64,000 nt of DNA from Cheilinus undulatus. Its lineage: Eukaryota > Chordata > Actinopteri > Labriformes > Labridae. The stretch spans positions 35,052,151 to 35,116,150 of the forward strand of contig NC_054877.1 in NCBI RefSeq assembly GCF_018320785.1. The letters are read 5' to 3'. Positions 22,801 to 34,100 of this stretch are shown piece by piece (the stretch's first letter is position 1; every line of letters begins with the position of its first letter). The notes under the pieces are model-generated. The model was not told where the DNA came from. It saw nothing but the letters and a program-made list of their open reading frames with translations, and ran no database searches. Both the position numbers and the translations under genes were made by a program.

Positions 22801-25415
22801 AGGTAAAAGAAACATACTTTCTTGTTATTTACTTGGGAATTAAATTTGCCAATATAACAACCATCATGATGCAGATTTATAGAAAGTAAAAAAGTTAGCT
22901 TTGCTAGGTTGTTTTTAAGAGGAAAAGAGAATAACTTTAAAAATATTTGTTGATGGTATGGAGGCTGCATTGATTATTTCTTATGCATTTAGATAGTCCA
23001 GGAATCTGAGCACTGATTGACCTTTTCAGTAGCTCAAGTTGACTTGTTCGATATAAATGAGGTCTTTAGATTAAATTCAATGCAGTTGATGTTTACCAAG
23101 ACAAACAAGTCATGGTTAGGTGATTCTCTACTGGATCCAGTTTGCCATTACCAATGATCATGTTCTGCCGACAGTTTCTCTGCCATATGCTGAAGCCTGC
23201 TGATATGTGATTATTGGCACAGTTTGGACTATGAATATAACACAAAAACACCAGTACACTGACAATGCTAAAAAAAGACACTTGCTCCACACCACTTGCT
23301 TGAGTACTTTTTTTGTTTTTTGCTGTGTTGAAGGCTGAGGACAGTGAAAGCTTTAAGACAATGGTGCAGTTCGAGTGTCGAGGTCTGGAGCCCGTCGACT
23401 TCCAACCACAAGTGAGAATCTTTTCCTGATAAGAGTTTTACAATGTTTGTACAGTAGTTAGTAGTTATCAAAAAAGCAAAGATTTCAGTGATTAAAGTAA
23501 CATTAGCTTGTTTCTATCAAAGTGTTCCAGTGAGACAGAATACAACATGACAATATGACAAAAACAATGAAATTCAGCTGGGGAGTGAAATTGTTTGCGC
23601 CTTTGAATACTTATACATAGTTGTGGATAAAAGGTTTCCTGTAAACATCCTGTGAAAGTACATTGTGTACTTTCTAACTAGACACTTTGATGGTGTAACA
23701 TTTGGCTCGGTGTATCTATAATTACAGCATTCATATAGGCGGGCCTGTTTGTTGACTCTGGTAATAATGATTATTATTTTGGCACACCTACAGATGGAAC
23801 CAGTTATTTGTAGTAATATGCCTGTGATCCTGTTTAATCAATATATGTGATGTCAAAAAGAGGGAATCTCCTCTTACGTGAACAATGTTATGATGTTTGC
23901 TTCTCTTTCATGAACTCACTCCAGGCTGGCTTCGCTGCACAGGGAGCCGAGTCTGGGACACAATTTCCTGAAATCAACCTACAAGAGAAAGTAAGTGTGG
24001 AGGGAACAACTTGTCCCAGAGATTCGCCAGTTTTTTGTTTGTTTGTTCGTTTGGTCTGTTGAACCCAGTCTCATTTAACGAAGATACCATCTTCTGTGTT
24101 GAGATAAAAAAAAAAAAAAAACTTTATCCCCTTTTCAGTGTGCCATAGGTCTAGCTGCTACCCACCTCTAAATTATGTCTATTCCATGACTATTTTATAT
24201 TGATTTTCAATTTGGATTAAATAGTTTTACTTCCCTTGCCTTCTCTTTAACCCTTCAGTGATTTCTGTTGAGGAGGGTGAGGGCACACTGACTTTAATGA
24301 GATGCAGTGAAGCAGGGTTTGGGTCCAGACTTTCTGCAGACTTTCATACGGATACAAATCATAGACATTAAAATCCAAAATTGCAACATGCAATCACAAA
24401 GACTATGTCTGAACTAAAAGTTATTTTTTGTATTTATTCTATCTTTGTGTAAGATTTTGTTAGATACATTTTCAGTTAACATTTTTAAGTTTTTGTTGAA
24501 AATCATGTATTTTTATAACTGTGATAATCAGGCATTGAATGTTTGTATTCTGGAGGTTACATCACCTATAAAAGGATATAAAACTCACATATAAACTTTT
24601 TATGATGGCATACTTCACAGATGATCAATTATATAATGATGGGAAATATGGATTAATCTTTCATTTTACAGGGTTCCTGCAGATCCTTAAAAAGCCTTTA
24701 AACGTCTTACATCAGACTTTTTAAATTTAAGGCCATAAAAAGTCTTAAAAAGTCCTGTTTTTACATGAGAGGTCTTAAATTTTCAAAAGCAAGGCACTGT
24801 TATTTAGATGTGTATTTATTATGTGATTTATCTTAATTTCTAGCTACATTTATTAAATTTTTTTGCACATATGCTTGTAGCGTTTATTCATTGAATGTGC
24901 CGGAAATAATCAAATTTCGTTTTTTTATGATCTAGAAACATACCATATCAATTGTCATTTTATTAACAGTGTATTAAATTAGAGAATTCAGCTCTGTCTG
25001 GTGTACTGAGAAATCTCACATGCTTCATTTTTGACCATCTGCAGTACAAAAACTGGTGTTGATTTTTCTTATCTCAGGTCTTTGAAAAGGTCTTAAAAAG
25101 TCTTGAATTTGACTCTTAAAGGTGTTTAGGAACCTGCTTTGATTTTTTTTTTGTCACTTAAAGTCTGTGGAAGATCCTGATGTAGGATCACCATAGAGGT
25201 GGTAATATGAAAACAAGATAGATATTTGGTTTGTGTTAGTTGTTTTTAATTCAAATAATTGATTAATTTCTTGCATTTCAGTCATAGACATAGTCTGATA
25301 TATCTCTGTAACCTGATTCTACCTTTGTACTCTTCAGGACTGGACAGACTATGATGAAAAAGTCAATGAATCGGTGGGAATTTATGAGGTCACTCATCAG
25401 TTCATCAAGTGCTGA
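19818..25415 (+). CDS. czib: CXXC motif containing zinc binding protein (C1orf123 family, DUF866)
   Basis: Small eukaryotic zinc-binding protein whose cellular role is poorly defined. Eight coding exons: 19818-19823, 19912-19995, 21431-21487, 21582-21663, 21751-21782, 23334-23411, 23925-23990, 25338-25415. Total 160 residues, equal to human CZIB. The first coding exon holds only the Met and Val codons. Two CXXC pairs, LKCGNCGE and LKCKLCARE, form the expected zinc site. Other family stretches are ENVTNVRP, DDFRWFLK, FECRGLEPVDFQP and the C-terminal GIYEVTHQF. Same strand as uck2 and scp2. Introns 2, 5 and 7 each carry a MITE-like repeat (20269, 21990, 24669). Confidence 0.96.
20269..20595 (+). 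mobile_element. hAT-type MITE in czib intron 2
   Basis: Starts TAAGCCTGGGCAGTAGATTG and ends TGTACAGCCCTA. Flanked by near-identical 8-bp repeats GTGCAGAG (20261-20268) and GTGCAGGA (20596-20603). The 8-bp duplication and TAGGGCT-type ends indicate hAT. Related to the copy at 27451-27839. Confidence 0.7.
21990..22500 (+). mobile_element. PIF/Harbinger-like MITE in czib intron 5
   Basis: Inverted ends AAGGGGACGTATCATG and, on the other side, the complement of AAGGGGACATATTATACCC. Both ends are flanked by TTA (21987-21989 and 22501-22503), the 3-bp duplication of PIF/Harbinger elements. Length 511 bp, non-coding. The superfamily call rests on the TTA flank only. Confidence 0.72.
24669..25137 (+). 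mobile_element. MITE-like repeat with CAGGGTTCCTGCA end, czib intron 7
   Basis: Begins CAGGGTTCCTGCAGATCC and ends near TAGGAACCTG, an imperfect complement. Both ends carry repeated TCTTAAAAAGTC motifs. Target duplications could not be confirmed, so boundaries are approximate. Confidence 0.6.
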
Positions 25416-25617
25416 TGTCCTCGTGATAGCCTCAAACACAGGCAATGAACACTATAAACCAGTCACTGTGGGGCCTCTGCCCAGGCTTCAGTGATGCTTC
25501 AGAAGCAGAGGTGGTGGGTTTGGTTGATGAACCATAACAGGAGAGGATTTACACCCATTTTTGTCCGGTCTCCTGTGGGATTAATCAACATGATCAAGTC
25601 TTTTTCCCCACTGCCTC

Positions 25618-25623
25618 AATAAA
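25618..25623 (+). terminator. czib poly(A) signal
   Basis: AATAAA about 200 bases after the czib stop codon, followed within 25 bases by a GTGTTGAG stretch, giving a short 3' UTR. Confidence 0.7.
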
Positions 25624-25981
25624 TTTGAACATTGAAAATTTGTGTTGAGTTTCTTCTTTCAAATTTGAGTAACACTTATTTTCATACTCTTTAGGCCATG
25701 CTGAGTAGAGATATTTAGTTCAAAGTTTATAACAATCCCTCACTGCTGAGTATGACAATGACTTATGAAGCTTGACAGAAAAAGATCTCTCATTCTGTAA
25801 GTATATCAGGGTACAATAAATGGTTTAAAAGTTATGAACATACAATAGTGAGTCACACTATGGAGTAGTTGTTCCTTCAATAATAGATTAGATTATATAA
25901 AAACTTAGATGTATTTTTCACTTAGTTCAGTGGAAATTTTACAGAAAACAATTCTTGTATTAAATATCCCTTTCTTTGGGC

Positions 25982-26557
25982 CAAGGTTATTATAGTTAAC
26001 TAAAACTAAAATTCCAAAATCATTTTAGTTATCTAAAACTAATTGAAACTAAGCATTACCAAAAAAACCAAACAAAAACTAACTAAAACTGTATAGTGTG
26101 CTTACAAAGCTAGCTAAAAATAAATAAAAAGAGACAAAATACCCTTAGTTTTAGTCTTTGATACAACCATACTGACTGGCACCTGCACCCAAGTCTGGGG
26201 AGTGTAAAATGTCCTGAATTGATTGGTTAAGACCTTTTAGCACAATGGTAGTTTTATGTCTGGGGTTGTATTCAAGCATCATCTTTAAAGAAACAAAATG
26301 ATAAGTAAGGAGTAGCCTGTTTGAATAATGTTTTTACAAATGTATGGTGTTCACTCAGCCCTGGCATGTATAGGAAAAAACTAAACTAACACTAAAGCTA
26401 ATAAAATCTAAACTAAAACAGAGCTTTTTTGCAAAGTAAAAACTAAACTAACAAACCAGCAGTAAAAACTAATTAAACTAAACTGAAATTAAACACAAGA
26501 AGTGAAAACAAAATTAAAAAAAAAAAAAAGGAAAAATCCAAAACTATTATAACCTTG
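25982..26557 (+). mobile_element. hAT MITE, ACTAAAAC-rich family, copy 1
   Basis: Between czib and scp2. Ends CAAGGTTATTATAG and CTATTATAACCTTG are inverted repeats. Flanks are CTTTGGGC (25974-25981) and CTTTGTGC (26558-26565), a 7/8 matching 8-bp target duplication, which points to hAT. Both subterminal zones are arrays of ACTAAAAC-like words; the centre is unique. Full copy 2 is at 42607-43208 and truncated copy 3 at 49816-50122. Confidence 0.85.
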
Positions 26558-26619
26558 CTTTGTGCTAACCCAATTTCAACATTACAGTAAAGCACATATA
26601 GACAAAGGTCAAACTCAAA

Positions 26620-27060
26620 CCATGGCACTGTCATCTGATAGTGGCACTTCTTGTGACATGCCCAGACGCCACAAACATGCCATGGCACCTGTTTGGAGCA
26701 GTTGCCACTGAATTGCAGGTGTCTGTGAAAGATGCCACGGCACTTGCTTCTGTTCAGAAAAGTTGGCATGTAGTTGCCAGTGTCTGAGCCAGATGCCATG
26801 GCACCTGGTGCTGTTGCTACTGACTTGCTGCTGTCTACTGCGGTTTTCACTGACCCCTATGCAACTTACAAGTCTATGGCATCTGGCCATAGACACTGGC
26901 TTAGTGGCAACTGCTCTGAACAGTGTCAAATGGGGCACAAGTCCATGGCATCTGGCCAGGGCACTGGCAACTCAGGGGCAATTGCAGCAAACAGCAGCAG
27001 GTGCCACAGCTAGCTTGTGGCATCTATGTGTGCCACTACCTGATGCCAGAGCCACGATTT
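26620..27060 (+). repeat. Degenerate minisatellite arranged as an inverted repeat
   Basis: GC-richer island built of roughly 65-75 bp units around the core GCCAGATGCCATGGCACC. Units in the left half run one way and those in the right half run the other. For example 26772-26801 and 26943-26972 are complementary at 26 of 30 positions. Open frames on both strands here are by-products of the repeat and are not called as genes. Confidence 0.7.
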
Positions 27061-27244
27061 GAGCTTACTGTTGCTCTAAATAGAAACTTACTCTTATGCA
27101 GAGATTAAGTAATACAAACATAAGTGTTAGGTGGTTGAAATTGTTTTGTAAAAGAACAAGTGAGACCCTTACTATTTGTTTGACTTCCACATCACAGAAG
27201 TATCACTGAGCTTACGCGCAGTAAACAGGAAGATCATAATAGTA

Positions 27245-27420
27245 AAAACTGGACCTCATTGAGTTTCTTGAAGACATTCGGCCTCCAGCCCCAATAACTT
27301 TAGAACTGAAGAATCTTTTTGGTGGGGAGACAAAACGTCTTTAGTAACCTCAATCAAGTCCAGTTGCCCCCTTTGAAAAAGATTTGGATAACCAGGATGA
27401 ATGAAAACCTACATGCACAT
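27245..27420 (+). mobile_element. Probable terminal fragment of a Penelope-like element
   Basis: Contains CTGGACCTCATTGAGTTTCT, then GAGACAAAACGTCTTTAG and CAATCAAGTCCAGTTGC, an imperfect palindrome that I associate with the ends of teleost Penelope-like copies. No coding part remains. The assignment is from memory of the motif and is weak. Confidence 0.4.
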
Positions 27421-27450
27421 AACAGTAAAGAAGGCCATCACATGTGGGAA

Positions 27451-27839
27451 CAGGGCTGGGCAATTAATCAAAAATTAGATTAAATAGCAATATAGCCTGC
27501 TGCAATTTTCAAATAACAAAAGATGCAATCCAAATACTAGTTTTAAACTTTTTTACAGCAGAGATGTTATACATGTCACCAAAAAAAGCCTACGTTCTTA
27601 ATTTTTGTACTTTTTTCTTATTAAATATGAGAATGACAAAAAATTCTTCAATGGAACAATTCATGTCTGATTGGCAATACGAGTCAAAATCATCAGAATG
27701 TGATATTTTTAAAGCATTGTTCAGCCCTTGTTTAATAATAATAGAAAGTTAAAGAATAATTGCTTATCAAACTGTAATCGCAATATTTGAGGAAAAAAAA
27801 AATCTCAATTAGAATATTTTCCAAAATAGTTTAGCCCTA
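27451..27839 (+). mobile_element. hAT MITE upstream of scp2
   Basis: CAGGGCTGGGCAATTAATC at the left and GTTTAGCCCTA at the right, with perfect 8-bp duplications TGTGGGAA at 27443-27450 and 27840-27847. 389 bp, AT-rich, non-coding. It ends about 260 bp before the scp2 start codon, so it may lie within or next to the scp2 promoter. Confidence 0.82.
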
Positions 27840-28100
27840 TGTGGGAATATTAGTCTAAACCTATTTTAGCTGCTATATCTGGGAAAAAATAACTATAAAA
27901 CGTTAAATAAGTTTGGGAAAGGCCCACCAGTCAGCCCACACTAGCAAACATAAAGGTTTTTGTTTTCTCGCCAGTGAGTAATCATCATCTCGCTTATAGA
28001 CGATCTTTGCCTCATAGTGAGTGCCGCTGTTTGCTGCTCACAGACCTGTCAGCCTCTGTCTTTTCTGTCTCTGAGAACCAGCTGCTAAAAACAAGCGACC

Positions 28101-31100
28101 ATGGCACCTGCAAAGAAGAACAGGGTGTTTGTTGTCGGTGTTGGCATGACAAAGGTAAAATTAATTCATACTTGTGTTGTAGATGTCAGCGGGTAGGGAT
28201 AGGGACGATCTTATGTAAGACTCAAGGCTAGCATGAAAGGCTAACATTTGCATTACATTTTACACGTTTTATTTAAAATAATGCCTGTGTGATACTGGCA
28301 TGACACTGATTCAAGGAAGAAAACAATGATGGCAACTTTCTATGCTGCTCACATAATTTAAACCGCTTCACAAGCCTTTCATCACCTGATATTACACAAT
28401 GTAAACATTAGCTAGCTAAGTTAGCATAAACTTGATATTGTTGGTATTTGCTGCAGTTTTTAGGTTTTATTAATGTTTTCGCGATTAAAGTTTGCTTTTT
28501 GTGTTAAATATGCCCAGGCCTTTAGTACCATTACTTCTCTGGCACTTTTAAAGTCCAGAGTTCATGGCCAGCAGGGGTATAAACTGTGCTAAGGGTCATC
28601 ACTACTGCAGCCTGGCTGCTAGCATAAAACAGGAACTACAGAACAAGTGTCAAGACGAGTTTAATGTTTTCACTGTCAAGTTGTGGGTTGAAATGGAAAG
28701 TTTAAGACCAATACATGTAACCAAGGCTTCAACAGTGGTAAACCTTTATTATTGATTAAAATTTTTCGTTTTTTCTTAACTGAGATCAGTATGATACTGA
28801 TCAATGTGAGGTACAGGAGAATATGTTCATTATATTGGTTCAATTGAAATAATAACCTCATTGTCAGACTGTAGTTAATGTAACTATTGTAGAGAGAGTA
28901 TTTATATTATTCATCTTTCTTATAAAATTTGATCATATTGAAAAGGTGATACTTCTGGGAGTTTAATGAGTGCCATCCATCATTGAAAACAGTCCTGATC
29001 TTCTGCTTTTTTGTCCCGTACAGTCCCATTTTTTTGACTGAATGATTTTAATTTAGATGTTATATTTTACAATTTTATTTGCAAACTTGCATTTTCATAC
29101 AAAATGATTCATTACTTGTAAATTGTCAAATAACAGGTCATCCATCTTGGTTAAAGCTCCAGTAGGATCAGCCATGATGAAGACTAAGATGAGCTTTACT
29201 CTCCTAGAAAGCGGTGTAGGAAACATCCATACCAGCCAAATGCAGGTGTTTTTGTGCAGTGGTGGGGGAATTTGCTCAACCTTCCAGCCATAGTGGCAGG
29301 AAAATACCACTCTAAGTAATGCAGCAGAGTGATTAGGGACGTAGAACAACATGGTTTGAATTCCAGTGTTCTGCTTGTTCTGTTCTGATGAAGAGCATAA
29401 ACACGTCTCCTCGTATAGACTCTTTTTTTTTTTTTTTTTTAATAAGTTAATCATCATGGGTCTCGGTTGAGGTCTAGTTACAGTTAAATCAATCTTTGAG
29501 GACATAGCTGTTAATATAGCTGATAATAGCTTATAATTTATTTTGACCTCCCAAGTCCCTTCATGTACATACGAGGATATTACATTTTGGTTTTCCTACA
29601 GCATAGGAATAATAACTGCTATTTGATTTGTGAGACTTTTATCCAGAATGTCCATCAGAGTTTAGGCAATTTGCTTGAAATGTGATAAATTTCAAGCAAA
29701 ATAAATTCATGAAATCTTCTAAGAACCAGAAGGAACAAATTCAGATGTCAGGATCTGTGTGAGCAGAGCAGCAGACCAAAACTCAAAAGAATTTAGTTTA
29801 AAATGGGATGGGATTGGGGCGCAGGTGGCCTAGTGGCTTAAGGTGCCCCATGTACGCGGTCGGCCCGGTTTCAAATCCGGCCTGTGGCACTTTCCTGGAT
29901 GTCTCTCCGCAACTCTCTTAACCCTGTTTCCTGTTTTCTGTCCACTGCCTTCCTCTGTCAATAAAGGCATGAAAAGCCAAAAATAAAAATCTAATAAAAA
30001 AATGTGATGAGATTTTGGTATTAATGTTGTGATGATGCAGAATTTTAAACTCTGGTAAAGCTCAAACAATATCAAAACCAAAATCAGCACCATAGCAACA
30101 GAAATAAAAATCTGAGGCAATTTTGGTGACGGCTTTATTCATCAACAAAAACTACGAGCAATTTCCTGCACATTGTCTAGATTGCACAAATACAATGGCA
30201 TTGGTTTGGTTAGTTTTATTTCAAAACATGCAATATCCAAAAGTCTTAAACTATCCATAATTCTGACATCCTTTTCTTGAACTGAAGATGGATTTCATTT
30301 CATTTATTAGTTATGATGAAGTATGAGGATTCATGCACTTGCTCACTTTCACTCACCACCTCTCATATTCTCTGGTTTTGCTGCAGTTCGACAAACCTGG
30401 AGCTCGAGGTGACTATGATTATCCTGAAATGGCTAAGGAAGCAGGTGCTTATCTTCACATATTATGGACATTGTTCTGTGTCCCTAAAGATATCATATCT
30501 GAGCATCTGTGAAAAGGGGCTTATTATATAACATTTACCATGTTTTATTACTTCATTTTACATCCAACTATAGGTCAGAAGGCTTTAGCGGATGCAGCAA
30601 TCCCCTATTCTGCCATTGAACAGGCCTGTGTAGGATACGTCTATGGTAAGACCACGTTGTTAAATCCAAAATAAAATGTTAATTTCTGTCAGTTTCTGTG
30701 CGATATAATCCATGTTTAAATATTAGTCAGCATGTCTCATACTGTACAGCAATAAATATGAACATAAACTGAATGATTTTTCTTAATTGATTTTGATTTT
30801 CCTCTGAAAGATGACCAAGATTTTTTTGTTTTGAGTTTAAACTGTTCAGTTGCTGCATTCCCTTAGTTTGCCATTGCTTTAGTTTTGTGATATGAATAAA
30901 ATTCTGTAATTTTGAGTACTTAGGGTCTACATTTTACTTGTTTGATGCATGCATGAGGCTGCAATTTCCTTATTTTCAGGAGTGAAGCACACTGCCCTGC
31001 ATTCATTTAGCTGGTTTGCCTAAACCTTCCAATAACTAAACACTCTATGTTCATTCCTCAACTGAGAAAAACATGTCAGTCTTTTGTTTTTCTTTACAAA

Positions 31101-34100
31101 CGTGTCCCAAAATATAATGTTAGAGCAAGATAGCTGCCACAAAGTCAAAGGCTAGCATTTGAGCAGTGTTAAAGATCTGAGGTTGTTTCTTTCTTGACAC
31201 TGTCCTCTTTCCTTCAGGGGACTCCACATGTGGGCAGAGGGCCATTTATCATGGCCTGGGCCTCAGCGGCATCCCCATCATCAATGTCAACAACAACTGC
31301 TCCACCGGCTCCACCGCTCTCTTCATGGCTCGACAGCTGGTTCAGGGAGGTGGGTCCAGCAGGATGCCAGAAAAAGACATAACCCTACTAAAGTCTGTCT
31401 TTAAATGTTTTTATTGTTCTCAGAAACTACTTATGCATCATCTCTGAGGCAACTAAAACCCCAAAGTAGACCACTTTTAGATGGCTTTCTATCATCACCT
31501 ACAGGTCTTGCTGACTGTGTGCTTGCTCTCGGGTTTGAGAGGATGGAGAGGGGCTCTTTGTCTTCAAAGGTGTGTTAGAGTTTGTTATATTATGATATTA
31601 ATATGAACTTATTGATCACTTTGTCAAGAAAGTATGTTACAAGGGGCTTCAGAGTGACAGCAAAATAAGGCAGGCTTGTTATGTAATCCTAAACACAGTA
31701 CTAGATTTAAAGGCAGTGAAGAAGTAATATAAACATCTGGGACAGGTTTATAAGATTGTGTAATTGCTTATTATTATTCTTGGAAACAGAAGACCAAATG
31801 TAGTGGCTATGATAAAGAAATGTACAGTTTTTAAAGAACATCTTAAAACCTAAAAAGACTGATCAGTCTGTCAAACTGAATTTCTGTCCTCGACCTCATT
31901 GTCTGTTAGCAGCACCTGCTACAAATCAGCACCCGACTTTGTGCACACAGCTCTGCCCTTCAGTTGACATAAAAAATAGCCCCTGCATAACTCTTTATCT
32001 CAGGATAACAAGGCTTATTCTCATATAATAATGGAATAATTTTCTGGACATGTAGCAGATCAACAGCACATGCTAGTTGTTGTGATATGCAATTGCTTGT
32101 TCTGTACTTTTGCAACTCCAGGTATGCCAAATAAATGAGTTGAGATCTTGAAAAAAAACCCCACTAGAAATTGCATTAAAATGTGTAGATTATGTCCACT
32201 CAGGGCCTCAATATTAAAGCAGATTCACTGAGATTTTATTGTCATTCTTGATGTTGATGTGCTTCTTAAAATATCAAAGACACAAAGATAATTGCTCTTG
32301 AACAAATACTCTCCAGTATTTGGACAGGACCAGTCCAATGGACAAGCACATGGAGGTGATGATCAACCGCTATGGCATGGCAGCAGCACCAGCAGCACCG
32401 CAGATGTTTGGCAATGCTGGCAGGGAGCACATGGAAAAATATGGTACATACTTCAGGCATAAATAAAATTGTTTCAGTTAACATATATTTTGGATATTAA
32501 TTACCATGAAGCTATTTAATTGAATATTTCTGTCAATGTTTGAATCTCTTCCAGGCACGAAACCGGAACACTTTGCCAAAATTGCCTGGAAAAACCACAA
32601 GCATTCAATTAACAACCCGTAAGAAAAGCTTCAAACCCCGCTTGATCAAAATATATACAGCTCTTAAAATGTGTGTTTAAAAAAGTGTTGAATTTTTCAC
32701 AAGTTCTTGTTTTTGTTTTCTTTTGACTTTTTAGTTTTCAATTTAATTCGATTTTAATTTGTTTTTGATGCTGGTTCCTTTGTTAAGCTCATGAAGTCTT
32801 TTGAACTGAGCACTGTGTTTCAAAACTCATCTGTCTTTTATCTACATTTTGCACTGTCCCATCTGTCTTTGAACTTGGGGTTGTATTTGTTTATTTGTAT
32901 TTTATTTTAACTGGGGTTTCTTGAAAACACATAGTATAGATTTAGTTAAATTTTTAAATAGAGCGTTCTATATTTGTTTTTATTCCAGTCAGTGAAAATG
33001 CTTTTAAACAGTCTAGATGTCCTTATATTGTGAGTTTTCATAAATGATAATGACCTTGGTGTTTTCATCTGTACAGGTATTCCCAGTTCCAGGATGAGTA
33101 CAGTTTGGAGCAGGTGGTTAAATCCAGGAAGGTGTTTGAATACCTGACTCTGCTGCAGTGCTGGTAATTCACACTGATTTATACTCATTCAGTAACATGC
33201 AAAGTGAAATCAAGCTACGGTTATAGCTCCATTAGCTACAGCTGGATTGATTTATTGACTGAAGCGTGTCCCTCTCCACTATGGTAGATGGCTATATGCC
33301 CCCTTTCAGCTTAGTTACTATGGACCTTATTCCCGTTGACCTTCTAACAACCAGTTCAGACCAAAGATTTGCAGCAAGATGAGTGCTTCCAACAGTCCAT
33401 AATGAAAGTCCATAAACTTTCTAAACACCCGCCAGTTCACAACGCTGCATCTAAAGGAGATGATGCATTGTTGCCATAGCAACTCTCACAGTCACTCAGT
33501 TTACTTATTTTTTTTTTCACGTTACTGCGCAATAAATCTGTCTCTAAAAGAGCGACAGTACTGCACATTAACTTTTTTTAATGTTTTTTTGTAGTTATGA
33601 TCATGCATAGCATTTATATCATATGCAGGTGCATGAAAGGGATTTCATATTAAATCATCCTTGTCCTCGTACATTTTACACTGAAAAATTGAGCTCCTAC
33701 AGCCTTGGATTTCTCATGTATAATCTCTTAAAGTGCAGCATGTTCTGCTTACGAACTCTGCTGAAAGAACAAGAGCCTTTACAAAATGATATTTCTATTC
33801 CCCTTTTTCACATTTATCTGCCTCTTGAACATGATTACATCTATTTTTTAAAGTTTTTATACGGAAACTTCAGCTCATTAACACCCCTGACTCATCCATC
33901 AGATATACTTTAAAGCACGATGTGCAGCCAGTGGAGAAGACAGGAGTGTTTATGAGCTGAAATTTCCTTTAAAAAAGATAGATGTTATCATTTCCAACAC
34001 ATAGCATAACTTTATCCAATGAAATTGGTTTGATATGACCCTTTTTCCCATTTATCTGCTGGCAACAACCTGCAACTATCTGTCTGCAGCTTTAAAAAAT

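Noticed and set aside
26473..27062. Several overlapping frames of 80-125 codons on both strands
   Set aside because: They arise from the low-stop inverted minisatellite; similar peptides on both strands are expected from its inverted design.
29095..29505. 136-codon minus-strand frame
   Set aside because: It runs through a poly(T) tract in scp2 intron 1, its start is arbitrary and no domain was recognised.
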